DNA of 64,000 bases, from NCBI RefSeq assembly GCF_001494595.1, contig NZ_LN929908.1, forward strand, positions 2,207,716 to 2,271,715, given 5' to 3'. Of this stretch, positions 34,393-42,755 are shown piece by piece. Below the pieces are notes generated by a model. That model was given only the letters and a program-made list of their open reading frames with translations, was not told the origin of the DNA and did no database searches. Every line of letters begins with the position of its first letter. Within the stretch, counting starts at the first letter, position 1. Both the position numbers and the translations under genes were made by a program. This stretch comes from Mycobacterium sp. M26. GTDB taxonomy: Bacteria > Actinomycetota > Actinomycetes > Mycobacteriales > Mycobacteriaceae.

Positions 34393-35439
34393 CTAGGTCG
34401 CCAGCGGTGACGGTGGTCCCGGTTTGGCCTTGGCGGCATCGCGGCGACGGGCGGCCATCCCGGCCAGTGCCTCGAACACCACCCGGTGCGCGGCGTTGAC
34501 GGTCAGCTCGGCGTGGTCGTAGGCCGGTGCCACCTCGACCACGTCCACCCCGGCCACATCGTGCTCGTAGCACAGCTGCCGAACCATCCGCAGGAGGTCG
34601 GCACTGGTGATACCGCCCGGCTCGGGGGTTCCGGTACCGGGGGCGTGCGCAGGATCGAGCACATCGATATCGACTGATACATAGAGCTTTTCGGCCTTCG
34701 CCAGCGCCTCGCTGACCGCCTGGTCCATGACCGCCTTGAAACCGCGGTCCCAGATCTCTTGCATGGTGTGCCAGACCATGCCCTGCTCCTGCATCCACTC
34801 GAAGGTGTCCTGCGGCGGCCAGTAGCCGCGCAGCCCGACCTGGACGAAGTGGGTTCCCGGGACCGCCCCGGATTCGATCAGCCGCCGCATGGGGGTGCCA
34901 TGGCTGGCCAGATTGCCGTCGATGATGTCGGCGGTGTCGGCGTGGGCGTCGAAGTGCACGATCCCGACGTTGCCGTGTCCGTGGAAGTCGGCCACCGCGG
35001 TGGCCGCGGGCCAGGTGATCGAATGGTCACCGCCGAGGATCACCGGCACGATGCCGCGCGAGGCCACCGTATGCACGCGTTCGCGGATGTTGGCGTGGGA
35101 CTGTTCGGTCAGCCCGTGCGGGCACCACGCGTCACCGAAGTCCACCACCTCGAGCCAGTCGAAGATCTCCAGGCCCAAGTCCATGTGATAGGTCCCGGGC
35201 TCATAGGCGGTGGATCTGATGGCGCGCGGGCCGAACCGGGCACCGGGCCGGTTGGTGGTGGCCACGTCGAAGGGTGCGCCGACGATCGCCACGTCGGGCT
35301 GCCAGGAATCGAGCTGCTCCGGCTCGGTCAGGAACGGCCGGTTACCGAACGACGCGACGCCGGCGTACGGCAGATCCAACTGCTCGGCCATGCCGGGCGG
35401 CAGTTCACGGTTGGGCTTGTGGTCATGGCCGGAGCTCAT
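34393..35439 (-). CDS. Agmatinase/ureohydrolase family enzyme
   Basis: A 348-residue Mn-dependent ureohydrolase. The metal-binding signatures are complete: ILGGDHSITWP (His and Asp), HFDAHADT (Asp-His-Asp) and SVDIDVLDPAHAPGTGTPEPGG (two Asp). The PGTGTPEPGG form is that of agmatinases rather than arginases. Agmatinase splits agmatine into putrescine and urea; guanidinobutyrase or related activities are possible. ATG 35439 begins MSSGHDHKPN. It stands alone, convergent with the CHAT-locus genes. Cytoplasmic. Confidence 0.85.
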   Translation of the reverse strand: MSSGHDHKPNRELPPGMAEQLDLPYAGVASFGNRPFLTEPEQLDSWQPDVAIVGAPFDVATTNRPGARFGPRAIRSTAYEPGTYHMDLGLEIFDWLEVVDFGDAWCPHGLTEQSHANIRERVHTVASRGIVPVILGGDHSITWPAATAVADFHGHGNVGIVHFDAHADTADIIDGNLASHGTPMRRLIESGAVPGTHFVQVGLRGYWPPQDTFEWMQEQGMVWHTMQEIWDRGFKAVMDQAVSEALAKAEKLYVSVDIDVLDPAHAPGTGTPEPGGITSADLLRMVRQLCYEHDVAGVDVVEVAPAYDHAELTVNAAHRVVFEALAGMAARRRDAAKAKPGPPSPLAT

Positions 35440-35573
35440 TCGGCAGACAATACCGCCGGGCGGGCAGATGAGCGGTGCCGTTGGCCCCATCCGGTGGGGG
35501 ACCTAGTGCCCTTGGCCGCGGCACCCGAGCGGCAGGACAGTGGTAGAACACCGGCGCAAGGGGAGGAAACGCC

Positions 35574-35852
35574 ATGTTTCGATTGGTGCGCAACGGGTTC
35601 GGATCCCATCGACAGTCCACGCGCAGTCGCGGCGGCCCGCCCAGCTTCCGGCTGACCGACCGGCTGCACGAGGGCCGGACGGTGACGGTGACGGTCAATG
35701 AGATCGCCGCCACGGTGTCGGGCTGGCTGGCCGAGCTCGGGGTGCACAGCCCGCTGGTCGACCAGCTGGCCGCTGCGCTGCGTGGCGGCGACTGGGCGGC
35801 GGCGCAGGCCATCGCCGATCACCTCGCCGTGGAGATCACCACTGCGCCGTGA
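35574..35852 (+). CDS. Small hypothetical protein
   Basis: A 92-residue protein: a basic N-terminus (RLVRNGFGSHRQSTRSRGG), then VTVTVNEIAATVSGWLAELG and a helical C-terminal half (LVDQLAAALRGGDWAAAQAI). GGGGAGG stands about 9 bases before the ATG, a strong ribosome site. No family recognised; the spacing suggests co-transcription with the NTF2-like gene 30 bp downstream. Confidence 0.6.
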   Translation: MFRLVRNGFGSHRQSTRSRGGPPSFRLTDRLHEGRTVTVTVNEIAATVSGWLAELGVHSPLVDQLAAALRGGDWAAAQAIADHLAVEITTAP

Positions 35853-35882
35853 AGCCGCTCTGCGCCGCGCTACGGTCAGCAG

Positions 35883-36275
35883 ATGAGCGAAACCGTGGAT
35901 CGCGTCGAGATCGCGCGTGCCTTCTCCCAGCACCGCTTCGCCGACGCGCTGCCGCATCTGGCGAAAGATGTGCGCTGGACGATCGTGGGCTACTCGGTGC
36001 TCGAAGGTGCCGATGCGGTGGCGCGAACGTGCCGGGACACCGCGGGCAGCATCGGCGAGACCACTCCCAGCTGGGAGCACTGCCTGACGGTCGAGCAGGG
36101 CGACACCGTGGTGGTCGAGGTGCACGGGCGGTACACCGGCGGAGACTCGGTGACCGCTGTGGCCACCTGCTACCTCTACACCTTCACCGGCGACCGGATC
36201 GCCAGCATCACCTCCTATGCGGTGGAGGTGGATCCCGAGTCCGTGGGTGCCCCGCCCAACGCGATCCAGCGCTGA
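35883..36275 (+). CDS. NTF2/SnoaL-like domain protein
   Basis: A 130-residue cone-barrel protein: an N-terminal helix pair (EIARAFSQHRFADALPHLAK), DVRWTIVGYSVLEGADAV, then strands EHCLTVEQGDTVVVEVHGRY and TCYLYTFTGDRIASITSY, the standard pattern of SnoaL-like polyketide cyclase/NTF2-fold proteins. Such proteins are small isomerases, cyclases or ligand-binding proteins; no catalytic residue can be assigned. Convergent with the degenerate GGDEF gene, 13 bp apart. Confidence 0.75.
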   Translation: MSETVDRVEIARAFSQHRFADALPHLAKDVRWTIVGYSVLEGADAVARTCRDTAGSIGETTPSWEHCLTVEQGDTVVVEVHGRYTGGDSVTAVATCYLYTFTGDRIASITSYAVEVDPESVGAPPNAIQR

Positions 36276-36288
36276 GCGCGACCTCCGG

Positions 36289-37410
36289 TCACAGCAGCGG
36301 CGTCTCGGGTTCGTCGTCCTCGTCGACCACGCTCAGCGTGGGGCGCACGATATAGCGGGCCTGGTTGCCGCCGGCTCGGCGGGCGTCGTACATCGCCGTC
36401 GTCGCCAGCGCCACGATTTCGTCGAGAACATCGTGCGGGGGAGCCTCGACCAGGGGCCGCAGCGGCGTGGCGACCACCCCGATACTGGCCGTCATCCCGG
36501 TCGGGGTCGCGGCAATGGCGCCGCGTACCCGCTCGACCAGGGGCGAGGGATCGGTGGTGGTGAACGTGTCGGCGATCAGATACTCGGCCTCGCCGATGTG
36601 CGCGACGATGGCGTTGCGCCGCACCGTTTCCCGCAGCGCCTGGCCGGCGGCGATCCGGGCCCGATTACCGCCGCGATTGCCCAGCACGCTGACCATCGCC
36701 GCAAAGCTGTCGATGTTCACGACGGCCACCACCAGGTAGCGGTCATCGTCGCGATTACGGGAGGCGAGCAGGGTCGCGGTCTGCTCGTAGAACGACTCCC
36801 GGTTGAGCAGCCCGGTCAGCGGTTCGAAGCCGTCCGGACCGACCGCCGTCCCGGTCAACCTGACCACCAGCCGGCAGGAGAACGCGGCAAACGCGAAGAG
36901 CAGGAACAGCATCACCGTCGACACCACGGCCATCAGCACGTCGTGATCGGCCACCTTGATCGCCAGATAACCGACGGTGAGCACCGCGACCGTGATCATC
37001 GCGCTCAGCAGCCGCATCCCGTGCAGTAGAGCGACATAGCCGATCATCAGAGCGAACGACGGCGCGCCCACGATGCCGAACATCGGGTCCACCGGGACCA
37101 GGCAGGCAATCGGAACGCCGATCATGGAACCACCGGCGAGCAGGGCGGACTCGGTGCGTGTCGGCCACCGGTGGCGCAACCAGATCGCCCCCGTGACGAA
37201 ACACGCCGCCACCACCGCACCCAGCAGCGGCGGGCCGGCCGGCCGATGCAGCGGCAGCGGGCTGACCAGCACCACCAGCAGCATGGTGCCCAGCGCGATG
37301 AGGAACGAGGCGATGACGCGGGAGGTGAAGGTCTGGGCGCCGCGGGCGGCCAGCATCGCGGTGAGGGTGTAGTACTGGTTGAGGCTGCGGCCCACCCACG
37401 GCAACCTCAT
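36289..37410 (-). CDS. Membrane protein with degenerate GGDEF domain
   Basis: A 373-residue protein: about six membrane helices in residues 30-185 (VIASFLIALGTMLLVVLVSP, and others up to MLFLLFAFAAFSCRLVV), then a GGDEF-fold domain starting at FEPLTGLLNRESFYEQT. The active-site GGDEF loop reads HIGEAEYLI, lacking both glycines and the catalytic acidic pair in the right place, so diguanylate cyclase activity is unlikely; GTP or c-di-GMP binding or a structural role is possible. AGGGGA is upstream of the ATG. An intact GGDEF protein is encoded 1.6 kb away. Confidence 0.8.
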   Translation of the reverse strand: MRLPWVGRSLNQYYTLTAMLAARGAQTFTSRVIASFLIALGTMLLVVLVSPLPLHRPAGPPLLGAVVAACFVTGAIWLRHRWPTRTESALLAGGSMIGVPIACLVPVDPMFGIVGAPSFALMIGYVALLHGMRLLSAMITVAVLTVGYLAIKVADHDVLMAVVSTVMLFLLFAFAAFSCRLVVRLTGTAVGPDGFEPLTGLLNRESFYEQTATLLASRNRDDDRYLVVAVVNIDSFAAMVSVLGNRGGNRARIAAGQALRETVRRNAIVAHIGEAEYLIADTFTTTDPSPLVERVRGAIAATPTGMTASIGVVATPLRPLVEAPPHDVLDEIVALATTAMYDARRAGGNQARYIVRPTLSVVDEDDEPETPLL

Positions 37411-37576
37411 GCGCAGTTCCCCTCAACGATTCCCGTCGGCTTCGCGGATGCCCAGCAATCCCCGAACACCTTTTGGCCATGGCCGGGGACCGAGCCTAGC
37501 GAACACAGACAGCGCTGACCACCCTCGCGGGATAAAAACCGGCAGCTGGGATTTTCGGCCGGATTTCCGCCGGGAT

Positions 37577-38179
37577 TCAGCCGCCGCCCGTACCGGCGGC
37601 CCGGTGCACCGACACCGCGTAGTCGCCGCCGGCGAACGGCTGGCGATCCCAGGTCGACCACCGCGACACCGGGACCAACCCGGCCGCCGCGGCGAGCTCG
37701 TCGTAGCGCTCGACGGGCAGCCGGTCGGGCCGCACGCTGAAACCGGCGACCAGCAGTGCCCCCGGCGCCAGCCGGGCCGTCAGGCCGGCCAGCACGCGGT
37801 CTTCGGTGCCGGGTTCCAGGAAGATCATCACGTTGCCCGCCAGCAGGATGAGGTCGAACGGTCCGGGCAGTCCAGCACCCAGATCAGCCAGATCGCCCTG
37901 CACCCAGTCCAGATCGGGCGCTTTGCGGCGGGCCGCGGACAACATGCCGGCGTCGGCGTCGACCCCGGCGACCGCGAATCCCCGGCGGGCCAATTCGATG
38001 CCGACCCGTCCTGTTCCGCAGCCCGCGTCCAGCACCGAGCGGGCACCGGACGGGCGCATCAGGTGTTCGACGAGGTCGGCTTCGCCGTGGATGTTCTGCC
38101 CGGCCTCGGCCAGCGACCGCCAGCGTGCGTCGTAGTCGTCACCGCGTGGCGCGGTGGACTCCTGCCAACGGTTGCTCAT
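37577..38179 (-). CDS. Class I SAM-dependent methyltransferase
   Basis: A 200-residue methyltransferase. Motif I is VLDAGCGTGRVGIELARRG near residue 50, followed by VAGVDADAGML, where the Asp binds the ribose of SAM, then LDWVQGDLADL and FDLILLAGNVMIFLEPG. It has the size of small ubiE/TehB-like methyltransferases. The substrate is unknown. It lies 25 bp after the YaaA-like gene on the same strand, so the two are probably co-transcribed. Confidence 0.8.
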   Translation of the reverse strand: MSNRWQESTAPRGDDYDARWRSLAEAGQNIHGEADLVEHLMRPSGARSVLDAGCGTGRVGIELARRGFAVAGVDADAGMLSAARRKAPDLDWVQGDLADLGAGLPGPFDLILLAGNVMIFLEPGTEDRVLAGLTARLAPGALLVAGFSVRPDRLPVERYDELAAAAGLVPVSRWSTWDRQPFAGGDYAVSVHRAAGTGGG

Positions 38180-38204
38180 CGCACCATCGTCGCAGAGGCC
38201 CGGG

Positions 38205-38951
38205 TCAGGCCGGAACGACGATCGTCAGCTCGTTGCCGTCGCGCTCGACGCGCATCGTGGCCCGGCGCGCCACCGCCGCCACCGCCGCGGCATCGCCGGG
38301 TTCGGACCTGCTGGCCGCCAGTACCCGGGCCAGCCGGCCCTTGTGGGCCTTGTTGAAGTGGGTGACGACGGTGCGCCGGCTGTCGGGATGCTCGGCGAGG
38401 ACGTCCACGCGCACGGCGCCGGGCACCTTGCCCAGCCCCGCATAGGAACCCGAACGCAGGTCGACCACGAGCTCATCGGCGGCCCACTGCGCGAGCACTG
38501 GTTCCAGTACGGGCCGCCACCGCGACGCCAGCGTCGGGCTGCCGGGCAGCTTGGAGGATGCCGACAGGCGATAGGCCGGAATCAGGTCGTCGGCGCGCAC
38601 CACCCCGAACAGCGCCGAGCCCACGGCGAGCCGGGCCCGGGCCCGGGCCGCCTCGGTAGCGCGCAGGGACCCGACGTCGAGCGCGTCGTAGAGCACACCG
38701 GTGTAGCGCTCGATGGCCGGCAGTGTCGGCGAGGTCAGCAGCGTGGCGTTGCGCTCGATCTCGGCGTCCTGGGCGGCCGACAAGCCCAGCGCTTTCCTGC
38801 TCGCCGCGACATCGCCGGCCAGGTCCACCAGTTCACCGACCAGTGCGGTGCGTAGCGGGGTCAGGTCAGGGGAGCTCAGCGCGTCAAGCCGCAGCGCAGG
38901 GCCGTCGCCTCCGGCCCGTTTGGTCTCCGACGGCGGCAGCAGCACGATCAC
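38205..38951 (-). CDS. yaaA: YaaA (DUF328) peroxide-stress family protein
   Basis: A 248-residue YaaA-family protein beginning VIVLLPPSETKRAGG, the signature N-terminus, with ALFGVVRADDLIPAYRLSAS near residue 115, VDLRSGSYAGL and VVTHFNKAHKGRLAR near 205. In E. coli YaaA is induced by OxyR and limits DNA damage by lowering intracellular iron; it is a DNA-binding protein. The start is taken at GTG 38951, immediately before the conserved strand; an upstream ATG would add 15 residues. Divergent from the PAS-GGDEF gene. The oxidative-stress link is from the family, not from this sequence. Confidence 0.8.
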   Translation of the reverse strand: MIVLLPPSETKRAGGDGPALRLDALSSPDLTPLRTALVGELVDLAGDVAASRKALGLSAAQDAEIERNATLLTSPTLPAIERYTGVLYDALDVGSLRATEAARARARLAVGSALFGVVRADDLIPAYRLSASSKLPGSPTLASRWRPVLEPVLAQWAADELVVDLRSGSYAGLGKVPGAVRVDVLAEHPDSRRTVVTHFNKAHKGRLARVLAASRSEPGDAAAVAAVARRATMRVERDGNELTIVVPA

Positions 38952-39055
38952 GACGCAGTACCTTAATGCCCGCCGCGCCGGTTCCTTTACCCCCATTTGA
39001 CCGCAGGGTAAATTGGGCGGCGGTGGTGCGCGGATTTGTATTGGGGGCGTGCTCA

Positions 39056-40318
39056 GTGCTCGATGAAGAGCTCTCCGCCGCGGAGGACGTCCGCAGGCTG
39101 CGGCTGCTCATCGACCGACTGCCCGCCATCATCGGTTACTGGGATCGGGACCGGCGCAACCTTCTGGCCAACGACACCTACATCGAATATTTCGGGCTGG
39201 CGCCGGGTGAGAGCCGCGGCAGGCACATGCGCGAGATCGTCGGCGACGAGGTCTACGCCGCGGTGCAGCCGTACGTCGATGCGGTCCTCGAGGGTCACGC
39301 CCAGGTGTTCACAACCACGCTGACCGACCCGCTCGGGCGGCCCCGCCAGTTCGAGGCGTCCTACATTCCCGACATCATCGATGGGGAGGTCCGCGGCTTC
39401 TACTGCCACGCCGTCGATATCACCGACCGGCTCGAGGCCGAGCGGGTGCGCGACGCGGCACTGCAGCTCTTCCAGATCAGCATGGCTAACGCTCCGTTCG
39501 GCGAGGCGGTGCTGACCACCGACGGGCGGGTGCTGCGGGCCAACCCGGCTTTGTGCCAGATGATCGGCTACCGCGCCGAGGAGCTGGCCGGGGCCGACTA
39601 CCGCGCGTACGTGCACTCCGACGATGTGGGCACCGGCGAGGACGAGATGGAGGCGTTGCTGGCCGGCGCGGTCCAGCAGATCTCCTCGGAGCGCCGGTAT
39701 GTCCGCAGCAACGGCTCGGTCATCTGGTTGCAGCGCACCGCGGTGCTGGCACCGGGCGCCGAGTACGGCGCCGACGATGTGGTGATCGCCCAGTTCCAGG
39801 ACGTGACCGCCCGCCGGTGCGCGGAGGCCGAACTGGCCCGGATGGCGGTCACCGACCATCTCACCTGCCTGCATAACCGGCATGCCCTGGTGAACCGGAT
39901 CGAGGAACACCGCGCGGCCGCACCGGCCGCACCCGTCGGCATCATCTTCGCCGACCTGGACGGCTTCAAGCGGGTCAACGACGACTACGGCCACGCGGCC
40001 GGCGACGAGGTGCTCGCCGAGGTGGCGCAGCGACTGCGACGCGGGGTGCTTGCGCCGAACTCGGTGTTCCGCCTGGGCGGCGACGAGTTCATCGTGCTGG
40101 TGCCCGAAGCCGACGAGACCGCCGTGGTGGCTGCGCTGGCCGACCGGATCGCCACACTGGTGACCGGGCGTTACCGGGTCGGCTCGCTCGACGTCTGGTT
40201 GTCGGCATCGGTGGGCTGGACCTGGGGTCCCACCGACGATCTCGAGGACCTGATCCGCAGTGCCGATGCGGACATGTACCGGAACAAGGCCCGGTTGCGG
40301 CAGTCCGCTCAGCCGTAG
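39056..40318 (+). CDS. PAS-PAS-GGDEF diguanylate cyclase
   Basis: About 420 residues: PAS 1 (LPAIIGYWDRDRRNLLANDT, with FYCHAVDITDRLEAER closing it), PAS 2 (VLTTDGRVLRANPALCQMIG, YRSEEL-like YRAEELAG, ending QFQDVTARR) and an intact GGDEF domain with DHLTCLHNRHALVNRI, IIFADLDGFKRVND and RLGGDEFIVL. It should make c-di-GMP in the cytoplasm in response to a PAS-bound signal. No EAL domain. The start is ambiguous; GTG 39056 has GGGGG 8 bases upstream, and GTG 39023 is possible. Its end overlaps the convergent phosphodiesterase gene by 10 bp. Confidence 0.8.
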   Translation: MLDEELSAAEDVRRLRLLIDRLPAIIGYWDRDRRNLLANDTYIEYFGLAPGESRGRHMREIVGDEVYAAVQPYVDAVLEGHAQVFTTTLTDPLGRPRQFEASYIPDIIDGEVRGFYCHAVDITDRLEAERVRDAALQLFQISMANAPFGEAVLTTDGRVLRANPALCQMIGYRAEELAGADYRAYVHSDDVGTGEDEMEALLAGAVQQISSERRYVRSNGSVIWLQRTAVLAPGAEYGADDVVIAQFQDVTARRCAEAELARMAVTDHLTCLHNRHALVNRIEEHRAAAPAAPVGIIFADLDGFKRVNDDYGHAAGDEVLAEVAQRLRRGVLAPNSVFRLGGDEFIVLVPEADETAVVAALADRIATLVTGRYRVGSLDVWLSASVGWTWGPTDDLEDLIRSADADMYRNKARLRQSAQP

Positions 40319-41463
40319 GCCAGCAGCAGCGGGACCAACTGCTCGGCGCTGGTCAGCGAGCCGTGGTGGCCGATGAGGGCGGACTCACCCGGCTCCACCG
40401 TGCGGCGCAGCAGGGCAGCGTTGTCGCGGGCGGCCGCCACGATGTCACCGATGCGGGGCCGGACGCGGTCGGCTACTGCCGGGCCGAACCAGCCGGCGTC
40501 GATCGCCTCGTCGCGGGTCAGCACCCACGCCCGCGAACCGAGTGTCTGCCGCCAGGCCGCCAGCACGTCGTCCGTAGCGCCGTCGGCGGTGTACACGTGA
40601 CGGGCCCGCGGTTCGCCGCCCACCGCCGATACACCATCGAGAAGTGTTGGCGCACTGTCGATATCGACGGACTCCTTGCTATCGACGGCCACCATGCCGT
40701 GATCGGCGACCACGGCGAGCAACCCGCCCGGCGGCAGTGCGGCGACCACGGATTCCACCAGCCGATCGATCTGGCGCAACTGCATTCGCCAGGCCGGCGA
40801 GCCCGGGCCGGACAGATGACCGAGCAGATCCAGCTCGCTGTGATAGCCGTAGCAGAAGCCGCCGGCGGCCACCGCGGCGTTCACCTGTGCGGCCAGGTCA
40901 CCCAGCGCGTGCACCCCGACGTAGCGGCCGCCGCGCAGCACCGCACGGGTCAGCCCGGAGCCGGTGAACTCCGCACCCGAGATCACACTGACGGCGATCC
41001 CGGTGGACTCGGCGCGCTCGAAGGTGGTCGGCAGCGGCTGCACTGTCTCCGGTGGCACCGTCTCACGTAGATCCTCACCCCATGGGTGCGGGCGCCAGCG
41101 CAGTGCATTGATCACCCCGGTGTCGGGCAGCCTGAACGAGTAGCCCACCATGCCGTGACCGCCGGAAGCGCAACCGGTTCCGATCGCGGCCAGACCGGCG
41201 GCCGTAGTCGACGGGAACCCGACCGTCAGCGTCGGGCCACGGAGCTCGGCCAGCACCGGTGCGTCGGCGCGATAGGTGTCCAGTAGTTCAGCGCCCAGCC
41301 CGTCGATCAGCAGCACGCATGCTCCGGCGATCGGGCCCGGCAGCGCGATGGGGGAGTCGAAACCGTGGTCTCCCATCGCGGTCAGCACCGCGGGCACCAC
41401 GTCGGCCAGGTGCGGGACGTCGGGGTCGGGGCGGGGCAGATCCACGTCCCGAGCCTGCCACAT
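40309..41463 (-). CDS. Type I phosphodiesterase/nucleotide pyrophosphatase family protein
   Basis: A 384-residue alkaline-phosphatase-superfamily enzyme. Metal ligands: CVLLIDGLGAELL (Asp) with FPSTTAAGLAAIGTG (nucleophile Thr), YHSELDLLGHLSGP (Asp, His) and AVVADHGMVAV (Asp-His). It lacks a leader, so is probably cytoplasmic. Members hydrolyse phosphodiester or phosphonate bonds; substrate unknown. Its ATG overlaps the modA stop by one base (TGATG), so it is coupled to modA and the TOBE regulator upstream, an odd partnership. Confidence 0.8.
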   Translation of the reverse strand: MWQARDVDLPRPDPDVPHLADVVPAVLTAMGDHGFDSPIALPGPIAGACVLLIDGLGAELLDTYRADAPVLAELRGPTLTVGFPSTTAAGLAAIGTGCASGGHGMVGYSFRLPDTGVINALRWRPHPWGEDLRETVPPETVQPLPTTFERAESTGIAVSVISGAEFTGSGLTRAVLRGGRYVGVHALGDLAAQVNAAVAAGGFCYGYHSELDLLGHLSGPGSPAWRMQLRQIDRLVESVVAALPPGGLLAVVADHGMVAVDSKESVDIDSAPTLLDGVSAVGGEPRARHVYTADGATDDVLAAWRQTLGSRAWVLTRDEAIDAGWFGPAVADRVRPRIGDIVAAARDNAALLRRTVEPGESALIGHHGSLTSAEQLVPLLLAYG

Positions 41464-42239
41464 CAGGGCTTGCCGAACCCGGCCTCTCCGAGAATCTGCT
41501 GACCGGTCGGCCCGGTTACCAGATCAACGAATTTGCCTGCCAGCGTGGGGTTTTTAGCCTGAGACAGGGTGGCGATGGGGTAGGTGTTGACCGCACCGGC
41601 TGCTTCCGGGAAAGCCACCGCGGTCACCTTGTCACCGGCGGCGGCGGTATCGGTGACGTAAACCACGCCGGCGTCGGCCTGGCCGCTGGTGACCTTGCCC
41701 AGCACGTCGGTGACCGACGACTCCTCGCTCACCGGGGCGATGTCGACGCCTGTGGCGGTCTCCACCTTCTGGGTGGCCGACCCGCACGGCACCTGTGGTG
41801 CGCACACCACTACGGTGACGCCCGGCTTTGTCAGATCGCGAAAGCTGGTGATCTGCTTGGGGTTTCCGGGTGCCACGGCGATCGTCAACGTGTTGGACGC
41901 GAAGTTCACCGGCTGACCGGCGAGCAGTCCGGCGGCGGACGCCTTGTCCATGTTCTTGGTGTCGGCGGAGGCGAAGACATCGGCGTGGGCGCCCTGGGTC
42001 AGCTGGGTGACCAGATCGGAGGAGCCGGCGAACGAGAATTCGACGGAGGAGCCGGGATTGGCCTTGTTGAACTCCTCGCCGATCTGGGTGAAGGTCTTCT
42101 TCAACGAGGCTGCGGCGAACACGATGAGCGTGTCCCCGGTGGCACTGGAGCTTGGTGCCGGTGAGGTCTTCTCGGACCCGCACGCAGGCAGCGCGAGCAG
42201 GGTCAATGCGGTGGCAAGGGCGGGCAGGACGCGGTTCAC
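41463..42239 (-). CDS. modA: ModA-like molybdate-binding lipoprotein
   Basis: A 258-residue periplasmic-type binding protein: lipobox LLALPAC, then VFAAASLKKTFTQIGEEFNK, FSFAGSSDLVTQLTQGAHAD and VFASADTKNMDKA, the oxyanion-binding strands of ModA. ModA delivers molybdate or tungstate to the ModBC permease. No modB or modC gene lies in the window. The GTG start overlaps the stop of the TOBE gene (GTGA), and its stop overlaps the next ATG. Orphan status is a statement about this window only. Confidence 0.85.
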   Translation of the reverse strand: MNRVLPALATALTLLALPACGSEKTSPAPSSSATGDTLIVFAAASLKKTFTQIGEEFNKANPGSSVEFSFAGSSDLVTQLTQGAHADVFASADTKNMDKASAAGLLAGQPVNFASNTLTIAVAPGNPKQITSFRDLTKPGVTVVVCAPQVPCGSATQKVETATGVDIAPVSEESSVTDVLGKVTSGQADAGVVYVTDTAAAGDKVTAVAFPEAAGAVNTYPIATLSQAKNPTLAGKFVDLVTGPTGQQILGEAGFGKP

Positions 42240-42643
42240 GACTGGCCTCCCGGGGTTTCGACGATCACCGTGGTGGCCTTGACCACCGCGACCGCGACGC
42301 TGCCCGGCTCGAGCTTGAGGTCGCGGACCGCCTCGCTGCTCATCAGCGAGACCACGGTGAAGGGGCCGCACTGCATCTCGACCTGGGCCATCACGGTGTC
42401 GGTGACCACTCGGGTCACCAGCCCGGCGAACCGGTTTCGCGCTGAACTGGCCACCGACAGCGGATCTTTCGGCGCGGTCGAGGCGTTCTCGCGGGCGAAG
42501 GCCGCCAGCGCAGCACCGTCGATGGTCTTGGGCCCGCCCGCGTCGTTGCTGACCGGCAGGGCGCCGTCATCGATCCAGCGGCGGACTGTGTCGTCGCTGA
42601 CGCCGAGCAGTTCGGCGGCCTCGCGGATTCTGAGCTGGGGCAC
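42236..42643 (-). CDS. Excisionase-type HTH plus TOBE (Mop) molybdate-responsive regulator
   Basis: A 135-residue two-domain protein: an N-terminal MerR/excisionase-like helix-turn-helix (RIREAAELLGVSDDTVRRWI, residues 5-24) and a C-terminal TOBE domain (RNRFAGLVTRVVTDTVMAQV, ending SVAVAVVKATTVIVE). TOBE domains bind molybdate or tungstate, so this is probably a ModE-like sensor controlling the modA operon it heads. GTG start; its end overlaps modA by 4 bp. Confidence 0.8.
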   Translation of the reverse strand: MPQLRIREAAELLGVSDDTVRRWIDDGALPVSNDAGGPKTIDGAALAAFARENASTAPKDPLSVASSARNRFAGLVTRVVTDTVMAQVEMQCGPFTVVSLMSSEAVRDLKLEPGSVAVAVVKATTVIVETPGGQS

Positions 42644-42755
42644 CAGGGCAGCCTAGCGAATGATCCGCAAATACGGAGAAATCAGAGCTGAATTGCCGTG
42701 ACTGCGGATGGCAGAGTAGCGCCACCGCCATATCGGGCGCAGTGGGCCGTAGGGT

